This document shows positions 17,756 through 26,980 of a stretch of DNA of 64,000 bases, in pieces; the stretch's first letter is position 1; each line of letters opens with the position of its first letter. The position numbers and the translations under genes are program-made. Under the pieces are notes generated by a model, which was given only the letters and a program-made list of their open reading frames with translations, was not told the DNA's origin and did no database searches. The stretch spans positions 310,001 to 374,000 of the forward strand of contig CAWBKW010000002.1 in the NCBI GenBank assembly GCA_963789515.1. The letters are read 5' to 3'. The stretch is from JBAXEO01 sp963789515 (GTDB lineage Bacteria > Actinomycetota > Coriobacteriia > Anaerosomatales > JAAXUF01).

Positions 17756-18684
17756 TGGCCAGAGGCCGACACGCTCGCCCCCGCCGTGCCGAGACGGTTG
17801 TGCTCGCCGTGGTCGCCCTCGCGCTGTGCGTCGGCGTGGTCGCCGGATTCGCGATCTGGCGCGCCTCCCGCTCGTCCGACCCGGCGGTGGCCGACCAGCG
17901 CCCCGATCCGACGCCGCAGGCCGTCGCATCGCCCGTGCCCGTCTCACCGGCCGCCTCGAAACGGACGACGGCACAGGACTCGCCTTCGAACGCAGCACAA
18001 GCTGGCGCTCCGGTCGCGCCCACGGTGCCCACGCCTCCTCCTCTGGCGGAGTTCTCGGCGAAACGCTATCTGGGCAAGCCCCTGAAGGTCGTGCCGAACC
18101 GCAAACATGAGGTGGCCCTGACCCTCGACGACGGTCCGGGCGAGGACACCGAGAAGGTGCTCGAGATCCTGCGGGAACACGACGCCCACGCCACGTTCTT
18201 CGTCGTCGGGCGGCGCGCCTCCAAGCACACCGCTTCGATCCGCGACATGGTCGCGCAGGGGCATGAGGTGGGCAACCACACCTGGACGCATCCCGAGCCG
18301 GGTGCGGTGAGCGAGTCCGCGTTGGCCAAGCAGTTCGATCGCACGCAGAAGCTCATCGCCGGCCTCACCGGCCGCGCGCCGCGTTTCGCTCGGACGAGGG
18401 GCGGCACGTTCACCGATACGGCGATGGCCAACCTGAAGTCGCGCGGGATCGTGCTCGCCCACTGGAGCATCCACTCCAACGACGTCGAGCCGAGCCCGTC
18501 GGTCGACCAGATCGTCAAGAACGCCACGAGCGGCGCCACGTCGGGATCGATCATCCTGCTCCACGAGACCAACCCCAACACGGTGCTCGCGCTGCCGGCC
18601 ATCCTGAAGGAGCTCGAGCGCAAGGGGCTTCACCCGGTCACGCTGTCCCAGCTCGTCGCCGACGATTCCCGCGCCGCCAAGTAG
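17755..18684 (+). CDS. Membrane-anchored polysaccharide deacetylase
   Basis: 309 aa. An N-terminal TM helix (about 13-36) and a Pro/Ser/Ala-rich linker lead to an extracellular NodB deacetylase domain from about 118. NodB motif 1 is TLDDGPGED (metal/base Asp pair) and motif 2 is NHTWTH (metal histidines). Motif 3, usually R-x-P-[FY], reads RFARTRGGTF, an atypical form. Motif 5 LLHET replaces the usual LxH. Likely substrate is peptidoglycan or another N-acetylated glycan (inference). It overlaps the DUF1385 stop by one base. Confidence 0.88.
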   Translation: MARGRHARPRRAETVVLAVVALALCVGVVAGFAIWRASRSSDPAVADQRPDPTPQAVASPVPVSPAASKRTTAQDSPSNAAQAGAPVAPTVPTPPPLAEFSAKRYLGKPLKVVPNRKHEVALTLDDGPGEDTEKVLEILREHDAHATFFVVGRRASKHTASIRDMVAQGHEVGNHTWTHPEPGAVSESALAKQFDRTQKLIAGLTGRAPRFARTRGGTFTDTAMANLKSRGIVLAHWSIHSNDVEPSPSVDQIVKNATSGATSGSIILLHETNPNTVLALPAILKELERKGLHPVTLSQLVADDSRAAK

Positions 18685-18786
18685 CGCCGATCGACGGCAT
18701 TGGCCGCTCTCGGCGTCAAGCACGCTCGCGGCCCAGTGCTAGAATCTCTGTCTGCAGACACCCTGACGTAAGGACGCGTTGCCTTC

Positions 18787-19855
18787 ATGCGCAGCAAGCT
18801 TCAGAACATGCTCGACAACTACACCGAGCTGACCGCGAAGCTCGGCGATCCGGCGATCCTCGTCCGACCAGACCGAGTACACGCGGCTGGCCAAGTTGCA
18901 GCGTTCCCAGGCACAGCTCGCCGAGAAGGCGCGGGAGTACCTGAAGGCGGCGGAGCAGTTGGACGAGGCCCGGGAGCTGCTCAAGCAGGAGAGCGACCCC
19001 GAGATGAGGGAGTTCGCAGCCGAGGAGATCAAGGAGCTCGAAGCCCGGCTCCCGGTGCTCGAAGACGAGCTCAAGGTCATGCTCCTCCCCGGCGACCCGA
19101 ACGACGACAAGGACATCATCGTCGAGATCCGGGCGGGGGCCGGCGGTGACGAAGCGGCGATCTTCGCGGGCGACCTGTACCGCATGTACGTCCGCTACGC
19201 CGAGCTGCAGAAGTGGAAGGTCGATGAGATCGACTCGAGCCAGAGTGACTCGGGCGGTTTCAAGGAGGTCTCCTTCCGCATCCGCGGTGACAAGGTGTTC
19301 GCGAAGATGAAGTTCGAGTCCGGCGTGCATCGCGTACAGCGAGTTCCGGCGACTGAGGCGCAGGGCCGCATCCACACCTCGACTGCGACGGTAGCCGTGC
19401 TGCCCGAAGTCGAGGACGTCGAGATCGAGATCAAGCAGAACGAGATCCGCGTCGACGTCTACCGATCGAGCGGCCCCGGCGGCCAGTCGGTCAACACGAC
19501 CGACTCGGCGGTGCGCATCACGCACCTGCCCTCCGGCGTCGTGGTGCAGTCGCAGAACCAGAAGTCGCAGCTCCAGAACCGCGAGGCGGCGATGCGCGTG
19601 CTCCGCGCACGCCTCTACGAGTTCGAACTCGAGAAGCAGCAGGCCGAGCTCGGCGATCAGCGCCGAAGCCAGATCGGCTCGGGCGACCGCTCGGAGAAGA
19701 TCCGCACCTACAACTACCCCCAGGACCGGATCACCGATCACCGCATCGGCCTGACCGTCCACAACATCCCGGCGGTCATGGCCGGCGAGATCGACTCGCT
19801 CGTCGACGGGCTCGTCGCCGCCGACCGCGCCGAGCGCCTCGCGGCTGCCGTCTAG
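18787..19855 (+). CDS. prfA: Peptide chain release factor 1 (one frame break)
   Basis: Recognises UAA and UAG and triggers peptide release. After repair it is 355 aa, the standard size. The break is at 18861-18862: CT[C/G]TCC shows both wobble bases of a Leu codon. Correcting it joins MRSKLQNMLDNYTEL to SDQTEYTRLAKLQRSQ. The peptide anticodon region and the GGQ motif (SSGPGGQSVNTTDSAV, GGQ at about 231-233) are intact. A TAGAAT -10-like box lies about 45 bp upstream. prfA has no known programmed frameshift (that belongs to prfB), so this is an assembly-type error. Confidence 0.95.
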
Positions 19856-19870
19856 CCGGCCGGAACCCGG

Positions 19871-20761
19871 ATGGCCAACGACCAGGTCTGGAGCGTGAAG
19901 GCGGCGCTCGACTGGACCTCCACGTTCCTTGCCGAAAAGGGGGACGAGCACCCGCGGCGGAGCGCCGAGTGGCTGCTGTCCGCGGCGACGGGGCTGTCCC
20001 GGGTGGAGCTCTACGCCTTCCATGATCGCCCGCTGTCTGATTCCGAGCGCACGACCCTGCGCGAGAGCGTGCGCAGGCGCGCCGCGGGAGAGCCGCTCCA
20101 GTACGTCACCGGCGAAGTCGCATTCCGCCACCTCGTGCTCAAGGTGCGCCCCGGCGTGCTCATTCCGCGTCCGGAGACCGAGGTGCTCGTCGACACGGTG
20201 CTTCCCGAGGTACGCCGCGTGCTCGCGGAGCGCGCCGAGGTGCTCGTCGCCGACCTGTGCACCGGCTCGGGCTGCATCGCGCTGTCGATCGCCTCGGAGT
20301 GTCCCGGGGCCGCCGTGTTCGCCGCCGATGTGTCTCCGCTGGCCGTCGAGGTCGCAGCCGAGAACGCGTCGCGACTCGGGCTGGCGGAGACGGTGACGAC
20401 GCTGTCGGGAGACCTCTTCTCGGCGCTGCCGGCCGGCTCGCTCGGGACACTCGACGTCGTGGTCTCCAACCCTCCGTACATCCCCTCGGGCGACGTCCCG
20501 GAGCTGCCCGCCGAGATCGCCGGATTCGAGCCGCACCTCGCCCTGGATGGCGGTCACGACGGTCTGGACGTCTACCGGCGGATTCTTGCCGGGGCGCGGG
20601 AGTGGCTGCGTCCGGGTGGACTGCTCGCGGTCGAACTCGACGAAAGAATGGTGCGGAAAGCGGCCGCGGAAGCGGTAGAGTGGTATGAAGATGTCAGAGT
20701 CGTCTCAGACCTCGCCGGTCGCGACCGCATCGTCAGCGCTCGGCTTCCAGGACGACTCTGA
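19871..20761 (+). CDS. prmC: Release factor glutamine methyltransferase
   Basis: Methylates the GGQ glutamine of the release factors using SAM. The 296 aa have the N-terminal helical RF-binding domain, the SAM-binding block DLCTGSGCIALSIA and the catalytic SNPPY at about 199-203. It starts 15 bp after prfA, the usual pairing of enzyme and substrate genes, and its end overlaps the upstream region of tsaC. Confidence 0.95.
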   Translation: MANDQVWSVKAALDWTSTFLAEKGDEHPRRSAEWLLSAATGLSRVELYAFHDRPLSDSERTTLRESVRRRAAGEPLQYVTGEVAFRHLVLKVRPGVLIPRPETEVLVDTVLPEVRRVLAERAEVLVADLCTGSGCIALSIASECPGAAVFAADVSPLAVEVAAENASRLGLAETVTTLSGDLFSALPAGSLGTLDVVVSNPPYIPSGDVPELPAEIAGFEPHLALDGGHDGLDVYRRILAGAREWLRPGGLLAVELDERMVRKAAAEAVEWYEDVRVVSDLAGRDRIVSARLPGRL

Positions 20762-20798
20762 TACCCATCCGGGCAGGGATGTAAGGGAGGCGTTCGTC

Positions 20799-21440
20799 AT
20801 GTCAAAGACGTACCGCGTTGATTCGGAGAGCCCGAACGCAGAAGTGATAAACCTCGCCGCCACGGTTCTCCGTGACGGCGGACTCGTCGTCTTTCCCACA
20901 GAGACGGTGTACGGTATCGGCGCCCTGGCGGATTCCAAGTTTGGCGCGCAGGAGATCTTCGAGGTCAAGGTCCGACCGCTCGACAAGCCCCTGCCCTGGC
21001 TCGTTGAGAACGAGGACGCTCTGGACACGTACGGTGTCGACATCCCTGACTACGCGCATCGATTGGCTCATGCGTACTGGCCCGGGCCGTTGACGCTGGT
21101 GGTCTCGGCCTCGGAGCGCGTCGGCCGAGACTTCCGAGCACCTGACGGCACGGTCGCGTTGCGCTCGCCCGACCACGAGGTGGTCATCGAGCTCATACAG
21201 TCCTCCGGCGGACCCATCATCGCCACGAGCGCCAACACCACCGGCAACCCCGCTCCGGGCTGCTTCGAGGAAGTCGAGCACCGGATCATCCAGGCCGCCG
21301 ACCTCTCCCTCGACGGGGGTGAGACGGCACACCAGCAGGCGTCGACTGTCGTTCTCTGCACCGCCGCGGAGCCCGTCGTGCTTCGCGAGGGAGCGATTCC
21401 CGCCGACCAGATCGCCGCGACGGCCGCTGGCGGCAACTAG
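20799..21440 (+). CDS. tsaC: Threonylcarbamoyl-AMP synthase (Sua5/YrdC)
   Basis: Forms threonylcarbamoyl-adenylate for t6A37 modification of ANN-decoding tRNAs. The 213 aa show the YrdC fold: GGLVVFPTETVYGIGALA, KVRPLDKPLPWLV, YWPGPLTLV, PIIATSANTTGNPAPG. The frame is open upstream to 20685, but ATG 20799 with AAGGGAGG eight bases before it fits the family start. The protein ends after the YrdC domain, so it is the short TsaC form and lacks the C-terminal Sua5 domain. Confidence 0.93.
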   Translation: MSKTYRVDSESPNAEVINLAATVLRDGGLVVFPTETVYGIGALADSKFGAQEIFEVKVRPLDKPLPWLVENEDALDTYGVDIPDYAHRLAHAYWPGPLTLVVSASERVGRDFRAPDGTVALRSPDHEVVIELIQSSGGPIIATSANTTGNPAPGCFEEVEHRIIQAADLSLDGGETAHQQASTVVLCTAAEPVVLREGAIPADQIAATAAGGN

Positions 21441-21483
21441 CGTTTCGGGGGAGCGAACCCCGTGGCTCACGGACTGCTCATGC

Positions 21484-21513
21484 GTGCCCGGTCTCCCCGC
21501 GGAGGCCGGGCAC
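21484..21513 (+). terminator. Terminator-like hairpin between tsaC and rpiB
   Basis: GTGCCCGG and CCGGGCAC pair, with further CTCC/GGAG pairing inside. No U-tract follows. A -10-like TACAAT sits right after it at 21522-21527 and could start the rpiB transcript. Confidence 0.55.
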
Positions 21514-21567
21514 GGTTGCGGTACAATCACGACACTCAACGCCAGCGAGACCCGAGGGGCTGACTTC

Positions 21568-22017
21568 ATGCGCGTCGTCATCGGCAGCGACCATGCAGGA
21601 TTCGACCAGAAGCAGCTTCTCGCCAAGCACCTTGCCGAGACCGGCGTCACCGTCATCGACGTCGGCACCACAGACGGCGAGGAGTCCGTCGACTACCCGG
21701 ATTTCGCGATCCGCGCGGCACGGAAGGTGGCTTCCGGCGAGGCCGATCTCGGAGTGCTGGTGTGCGGCACCGGCATCGGCATGGCCATCGCTGCCAACAA
21801 GGTCGTCGGAGTGCGCGCGGCCAATGTCACCGACCCGGAGTTCGCACGGCTGGCGCGCGAGCACAACAACGCCAATGTGGTGACCGTCTCCGCCCGTTTC
21901 GTGCCGACGCAGATCAACCAGGAGATCGTCGACGTCTTTCTGGCCACGCCCTTCGCGGCAGGTCGCCACGCGGGCCGGGTCGCGAAGATCACCGCGGCGG
22001 AGCATCCGACGGGCTGA
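21568..22017 (+). CDS. rpiB: Ribose-5-phosphate isomerase B
   Basis: Interconverts ribose 5-phosphate and ribulose 5-phosphate. 149 aa of the RpiB/LacAB family: GSDHAGFDQKQ, DVGT, SVDYPDFA, and the active-site block GVLVCGTGIGMAIAANKVVGVRAA with its catalytic Cys, then AREHNNANVV. ATG 21568 is preceded by GAGGGG. It leads a run of nucleotide and one-carbon genes (glyA, upp, dCMP deaminase). Confidence 0.95.
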   Translation: MRVVIGSDHAGFDQKQLLAKHLAETGVTVIDVGTTDGEESVDYPDFAIRAARKVASGEADLGVLVCGTGIGMAIAANKVVGVRAANVTDPEFARLAREHNNANVVTVSARFVPTQINQEIVDVFLATPFAAGRHAGRVAKITAAEHPTG

Positions 22018-22099
22018 ACGCAAGGTTCACTCCGCGCGCGATCGCGCGGGCGGGCAGGGCAGGCGCCGCACGTGCGGCAGTTGACGGAAGGCAGTGAGC

Positions 22100-23347
22100 A
22101 TGTCACTCAAGTACATCCCCGCGCAGGACCCCGAGGTCGCCTCGGCGATCGACGCCGAGCTCGCGCGACAGCGCGGAACCATCGAGCTCATCGCATCTGA
22201 GAACTTCGTTTCCATGGCGGTGCTCGAGGCCGCCGGAACCGTGCTCACCAACAAGTATGCCGAGGGACTGCCCGGCAAGCGCTACTACGGCGGGTGCGAG
22301 AAGGTCGACATCGTCGAGAACCTCGCGCGAGACCGCGTGTGTGCGCTGTTCGGGGCCGACCACGCCAACGTGCAGCCGCATGCAGGCGCTCAGGCCAATC
22401 TCGCGGTCTACTACGCTGCGCTCGATCCGGGGGACACCGTTCTCGGCATGAACCTAGCGATGGGCGGTCACCTGACCCACGGGTCGCCGGTCAACTACTC
22501 GGGCAAGTGGTTCAACGTCGTGCCGTACGGCCTGGACATGGAGACCGAGACGATCGACTACGACGAGATGGAGCGGCTCGCCAAGGAGCACCGTCCCAAG
22601 CTCATCATCGCCGGAGCCTCGGCATATCCGCGGGTCATCGACTTCGAGCGGTTCGCCGACGTCGCCAAGCAGGTCGGCGCGGTGCTCATGGTCGACATGG
22701 CACACATCGCGGGCCTCGTCGCGACGGGCGCACATCCCTCGCCGGTGCCCCACGCCGACTTCGTCACGTCGACTTCCCACAAGACGCTGCGCGGGCCGCG
22801 TTCCGGCTTCGTGCTGTGCACCGAGGAGTGGGCGGTCAAGCTCGACAAGGCGGTGTTCCCGGGCCTACAGGGCGGGCCGCTCGAGCACATCATCGCCGCC
22901 AAGGCCGTTGCGTTCGGTGAGGCGAGCAAGCCGGAGTTCACGAACTACATCGACCAGGTGGTCGTCAACGCCCGGGTCATGGGGGAGGCGATGGTCGAGT
23001 GCGGCTTGCGGCTCATCTCGGGCGGCACCGACAATCACCTCCTGCTCGTGGACCTGCGGCCCGCCGGCATCACCGGCAAGGACGCCGAGCGCCTGCTCGA
23101 GGACGTCGGCATCACCACGAACAAGAACGCGATCCCCAACGACCCGGAGAGCCCGTTCGTCACCAGCGGCATCCGAGTCGGTTCGCCGGCCATGACCACG
23201 CGCGGATTCACCGCGGGCGAGGCACACACCGTGGGCTGCCTCATCGCCCAGACCGTGTTCAACCGCGACGACGAGGCGCGCCTGGCCGACGTTCGCGAGC
23301 AGGTTCGGGGACTTCTCGACGCACACCCGCTGTACCCGGAACTCTAG
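22100..23347 (+). CDS. glyA: Serine hydroxymethyltransferase
   Basis: PLP enzyme converting serine and tetrahydrofolate to glycine and methylene-THF, the cofactor ThyX needs. The 415 aa carry IELIASENFVS, the NKYAEGLPGKRYYGG block and the PLP lysine Lys228 in TSTSHKTLRGPR. ATG 22100 is chosen over the GTG at 22094 because of its distance from GGAAGG. The preceding gap holds a small GC palindrome. Confidence 0.97.
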   Translation: MSLKYIPAQDPEVASAIDAELARQRGTIELIASENFVSMAVLEAAGTVLTNKYAEGLPGKRYYGGCEKVDIVENLARDRVCALFGADHANVQPHAGAQANLAVYYAALDPGDTVLGMNLAMGGHLTHGSPVNYSGKWFNVVPYGLDMETETIDYDEMERLAKEHRPKLIIAGASAYPRVIDFERFADVAKQVGAVLMVDMAHIAGLVATGAHPSPVPHADFVTSTSHKTLRGPRSGFVLCTEEWAVKLDKAVFPGLQGGPLEHIIAAKAVAFGEASKPEFTNYIDQVVVNARVMGEAMVECGLRLISGGTDNHLLLVDLRPAGITGKDAERLLEDVGITTNKNAIPNDPESPFVTSGIRVGSPAMTTRGFTAGEAHTVGCLIAQTVFNRDDEARLADVREQVRGLLDAHPLYPEL

Positions 23348-23393
23348 ACACCAGTCCGCCTGAAGCCGCGCCGCCGCGCGAGAGGAGCCGAGC

Positions 23394-24041
23394 ATGCCCG
23401 AGGCCAGTCCGTATCCCAACGTGACGGTGGTCGATCATCCGCTGGTTCAGCACAAGCTGACGATCCTGCGCGACGTCAAGACGGGGTCGAAGCAGTTCCG
23501 CGAGCTTGTCAAGGAACTCGCGATGCTTGAGGCCTACGAGGCGACGCGCGGGTTCCAGCTCGCCGAGACGTCGGTCACGACGCCCATCACCGAGACGACC
23601 TCCTACGTGCTGGCCGGCAAGAAGGTCGCGGTCATTCCGATCCTGCGCGCGGGACTCGGCATGGTCGACGGCATCCTCGAGCTCATCCCCGCGGCCCGGG
23701 TGGGCCATGTGGGGCTCTACCGCGATCCGGTGACCCTGCGCCCGGTCGAGTACTACTGCAAGCTGCCCGACGACATCGCCGACCGCGACGTTCTCATCGT
23801 CGACCCGATGCTCGCCACAGGTGGTTCTGCCGCCGCCGCCATCCAGCTGCTGCGGGAGAAGGGCGCCCGCCACATCGACCTGCTCGTGATCATCGCCGCT
23901 CCCGAGGGTATCGAAGAGGTCCTCGAGCACTGTGGCGACATCCACATCTACACCTGCTCGATCGACTCACATCTCAACGACCACGGATACATCGTGCCCG
24001 GTCTCGGCGACGCCGGTGACCGCATCTTCGGCACCAAGTAG
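23394..24041 (+). CDS. upp: Uracil phosphoribosyltransferase
   Basis: Salvages uracil with PRPP to UMP. 215 aa with the UPRTase blocks HPLVQHKLTILRD, PILRAGLGMVDG, LYRDP and the PRPP-binding loop VDPMLATGGSAAAAI, and the C-terminal uracil-binding region PGLGDAGDRIFGT. GAGAGGAG precedes the ATG. It sits 46 bp after glyA in the same direction. Confidence 0.96.
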   Translation: MPEASPYPNVTVVDHPLVQHKLTILRDVKTGSKQFRELVKELAMLEAYEATRGFQLAETSVTTPITETTSYVLAGKKVAVIPILRAGLGMVDGILELIPAARVGHVGLYRDPVTLRPVEYYCKLPDDIADRDVLIVDPMLATGGSAAAAIQLLREKGARHIDLLVIIAAPEGIEEVLEHCGDIHIYTCSIDSHLNDHGYIVPGLGDAGDRIFGTK

Positions 24042-24068
24042 CGCCGGCCACAACGGGAGCTCAAGCAC

Positions 24069-24524
24069 ATGCCACGACCGTCCTGGGACGAGTACTTCAT
24101 GTCGATCGCCGAGCAGGTCTCCGGCCGGTCGACCTGCTTGCGTCGCGCGACGGGTGCGGTCCTCGTCAAGGACAAGCGCATCCTTGCCACGGGCTACAAC
24201 GGCGTCCCCAAGGGGCTTGCACACTGCGAAGAGGTCGGTTGCCTGCGCGAGCAGCGCCAGATCCCCTCGGGAAGCCATCACGAGCTCTGCCGTGGGATCC
24301 ATGCCGAGCAGAACGCGGTGATCCAGGCCGCCAAGCACGGAATCGCCATGGACGGCTCGACTGCCTACTGCACGCATCAGCCATGCGTCCTGTGCGCCAA
24401 GATCCTGCTCAATGCCGGCGTCGTGGACATCGTCTACCGCGATGACTATCCCGATCCGCTCTCGGCCGAGATCCTCGCCGAGGCCGGCGTCGTCCCTCGG
24501 CAGCTCAAGGTCGCGAGCGCGTGA
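24069..24524 (+). CDS. comEB: Deoxycytidylate deaminase family protein
   Basis: Zinc-dependent deaminase, predicted to turn dCMP into dUMP, the ThyX substrate. 151 aa with the zinc site HAE (from residue 78) and PCVLC (105-109), plus GYNGVPKGLAHC, CRGIHAEQNAV and a GCLREQRQIPSG insert typical of dCMP deaminases. Its stop overlaps the wecA start (GTGA). Confidence 0.93.
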   Translation: MPRPSWDEYFMSIAEQVSGRSTCLRRATGAVLVKDKRILATGYNGVPKGLAHCEEVGCLREQRQIPSGSHHELCRGIHAEQNAVIQAAKHGIAMDGSTAYCTHQPCVLCAKILLNAGVVDIVYRDDYPDPLSAEILAEAGVVPRQLKVASA

Positions 24525-25651
24525 GCCTGCTTCACTACTTGCTCATCGTGGCTGTCGGCGCATCGGTGACCTTCGTCGTGACCCCGATCGTGCGGCGCGT
24601 CGCCATCGCCAAGGGGTTGGTCGACACTCCGGGCGGTCGCAAGGTTCACAGCACCCCGATCCCCCGACTCGGCGGCGTGGCGATCTTCGCAGGCGTGATG
24701 ACCGCGGTCGCAGTCCAGGCCGCGGGGGAGTACTTCCTGGACTGGGGCGGCACGCTCGTCGACGGCGGGACTGCCCGCGTTCGCATCCTCGGCGTGCTGG
24801 TGGCCATGTCGGTGATCTTCCTCGTCGGGCTCATCGACGACCTCGTGACGCTGTCTCCCGGCGTCAAGCTCCTCGGCCAGGTCGTGGCCGCCGGGATCGC
24901 GGTCGCCTCGGGCTTGAAGATCGCCTACATCGGCAACCCGTTCGGGGGCGGACTCGTGTCGCTCGGGCTGCTCGCCGCGCCGATCACGCTGATCTACATC
25001 GTGGGGTTCACCAACGTCATCAACCTGATCGACGGCCTGGACGGCCTTGCGGCGGGTGTCACCGCCATCGCCGCCGTGAGCCTGCTGCTTCTCGCGGCAC
25101 AGGCGAACCGGCTCGATGCGGCCGCGTTGGCCGCTGCTGTCATCGGGGCGTGTGTGGCGTTTCTTCGGTACAACTTCCACCCGGCATCGATCTTCATGGG
25201 GGATTCCGGCGCGCTCTTCCTGGGCTTCACCCTGTCGGCGATCTCGCTCATGGGCGTGATGAAGTCCTCGGCGACCATCGCGCTTGCCGTGCCGCTGCTG
25301 ATAGTCGGTGTGCCGATCTTCGACACCGCATCGGCCATCGTACGGCGGCTTCTGCACAGCCGCCCGATCCAGGAGGCCGACAAGGGGCACATCCATCATC
25401 GGCTCCTCGGGCGCGGATTCAACCAGACTCAGACGGTGTTGATCATCTACGTGTGGTGTGCGGCGCTTGCCGTCGCAGGCTACACGGTGCGCTGGGCGGG
25501 TGGGCCGTTCAAGGTCGTCGCACTCGTCGCCCTCTTCGTCATCACGGGGTTCATGGCGTACTGGCTGGGCCTTTTCGAGGCCGTGCAGCATCCGGAGGAC
25601 ATGGATGCGCCCAAGGTCAGAGAAGGCAGACGCCATCAGACGTCGAAATAG
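24521..25651 (+). CDS. wecA: Undecaprenyl-phosphate N-acetylhexosamine-1-phosphate transferase (WecA/TagO type)
   Basis: Polytopic membrane enzyme that transfers a HexNAc-1-phosphate to undecaprenyl phosphate to start a surface glycan. About ten TM helices over 376 aa. Catalytic motifs: LVGLIDD (first Asp pair), NVINLIDGLDGLAAGV, FMGDSGALFLGF, and the cytoplasmic HIHHRLLGRGF loop that distinguishes WecA-type from MraY. GTG start overlaps the deaminase stop. It could initiate the glycan assembled by the locus at 34.6-46 kb (inference). Confidence 0.92.
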   Translation: MSLLHYLLIVAVGASVTFVVTPIVRRVAIAKGLVDTPGGRKVHSTPIPRLGGVAIFAGVMTAVAVQAAGEYFLDWGGTLVDGGTARVRILGVLVAMSVIFLVGLIDDLVTLSPGVKLLGQVVAAGIAVASGLKIAYIGNPFGGGLVSLGLLAAPITLIYIVGFTNVINLIDGLDGLAAGVTAIAAVSLLLLAAQANRLDAAALAAAVIGACVAFLRYNFHPASIFMGDSGALFLGFTLSAISLMGVMKSSATIALAVPLLIVGVPIFDTASAIVRRLLHSRPIQEADKGHIHHRLLGRGFNQTQTVLIIYVWCAALAVAGYTVRWAGGPFKVVALVALFVITGFMAYWLGLFEAVQHPEDMDAPKVREGRRHQTSK

Positions 25652-25664
25652 GTATGAATGTAGG

Positions 25665-25693
25665 TTGTTGCCCTCCGAGCGGTCGTGTACGAT
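25665..25693 (+). promoter_or_regulatory. Promoter of the ATP synthase operon
   Basis: TTGTTG (25665-25670) and TACGAT (25688-25693) with a 17-bp spacer, in the gap after wecA and about 80 bp before the first gene of the atp cluster. Confidence 0.6.
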
Positions 25694-25775
25694 GGCTCTG
25701 CTCGTCAGCCGAGAGGCTGGTTCTGGTCCCGAGGGGCCAGGGGACTGAGGGTAAGGAACGGGGATCGCAAGAACC

Positions 25776-26072
25776 GTGCAGCTGCGAGAGATCCTAGCGA
25801 CGCCGGTAGTCGCAGTAGTGCTCGGATTCTTGATCGGCGTCGGCCTGATCGGGGCCACCGCATGGAGCCGAAAACTCCCCAAGTCCAAGGATGCGATGGA
25901 CAGCATCGCCGTCATGATGGCGTTCATGACAGGCGGGATGCTGTTGGCTTCCGCGGTTCTTGTTGCGTACGTGTTCGCTGCACCGAGCGGCTTTCTGTAT
26001 TTCGGGCTGGCGCTCTCTGCGGGATTTGTGATCGGGCTCGGCGTGTTCAGCGTCGTTCTTTGGCGCCAGTAA
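25776..26072 (+). CDS. Small membrane protein in AtpI position
   Basis: 98-aa protein with three predicted TM helices (about 8-31, 47-70, 73-95). It lies directly upstream of atpB, where many bacteria carry atpI, an assembly helper for the c-ring. Sequence similarity to AtpI is not obvious, so the link is from position and topology. GTG start with a GGAACGGGG stretch upstream. Confidence 0.65.
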   Translation: MQLREILATPVVAVVLGFLIGVGLIGATAWSRKLPKSKDAMDSIAVMMAFMTGGMLLASAVLVAYVFAAPSGFLYFGLALSAGFVIGLGVFSVVLWRQ

Positions 26073-26100
26073 TACCGCGACCAGCAAGGGAGATTCGAGG

Positions 26101-26895
26101 GTGGAGAACTTCGGCGCAGAGATCGAACACCTGCTTCATTTCCTGGGCTCAAACGACATCGAGGGTTTCGCAGTTCCGCTCACCAACTACCTCGTGTTCC
26201 TCTTCATCGCCATCGTCGTGATGTTGGTCGTCACCTTCGCCGCCCGCGCCCAGACCGCCCTCATCCCCAAGGGACGCTTCTACAATCTCGTCGAGCTCCT
26301 GGTCGAGTTCGTGCGCAACGACGTCGCCATCGCGAACATCGGTCCCGACGGCGCGCGCTACTTCCCGTTCCTGGGCACCGTGTTCTTCTTCATCCTCATC
26401 AACAACCTGATCGGGACCTTGCCGGGTGGGAAGCCGGGTACCGGCACGATGGGCGTCACGGTGGCGCTCGCACTCATCGCCTTCGTGATGTTCAATGCCG
26501 CGGGCATGCAGAAGAAAGGGGTCGGCGGCTACATCAAGGGTATCGTCCCCCATGGCGTTCCCGGGATTCTGTGGCCGGTCATCTGGGTCATCGAGGTCAT
26601 CTCGATGCTCGTCCGGCCCTTCACGCTCTCCATCCGTCTGTTCGCCAACATGTATGCCGGGCACATCGTGCTCGGCATCTTCTCGATTCTGACCTCGATC
26701 GCGGTCGAGCAGATCATCCACGGGATCGAGAACGCCGGCGTGATGGACATCGCCGTCGGCGGTATCGGCATGGTGGCTTGGATGGGATTGCTCACGGCGC
26801 TCTACCTTCTGGAGATCGGCGTCGCGATTCTGCAGGCGTACATCTTCACCCTGCTGACGACGGTGTATATCTCGCTCGCCGTCGCCGAGCACTAG
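26101..26895 (+). CDS. atpB: ATP synthase subunit a
   Basis: Fo proton or ion channel subunit, 264 aa with five to six TM helices. The essential arginine is Arg179 in LSIRLFANMYAGH, in the fourth helix region, followed by the last helices with ALYLLEIGVAILQAYIFTLL. GTG start at 26101 after AAGGGAG. Standard first structural gene of the operon. Confidence 0.95.
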   Translation: MENFGAEIEHLLHFLGSNDIEGFAVPLTNYLVFLFIAIVVMLVVTFAARAQTALIPKGRFYNLVELLVEFVRNDVAIANIGPDGARYFPFLGTVFFFILINNLIGTLPGGKPGTGTMGVTVALALIAFVMFNAAGMQKKGVGGYIKGIVPHGVPGILWPVIWVIEVISMLVRPFTLSIRLFANMYAGHIVLGIFSILTSIAVEQIIHGIENAGVMDIAVGGIGMVAWMGLLTALYLLEIGVAILQAYIFTLLTTVYISLAVAEH

Positions 26896-26980
26896 ACACG
26901 GTTTCTGCCCGGCGAGAATCGCCGGCTGATGTTGCAGGCGCGGTCCCGGAGTGGGGCCCACCACAACCAAGGAGGACAAA

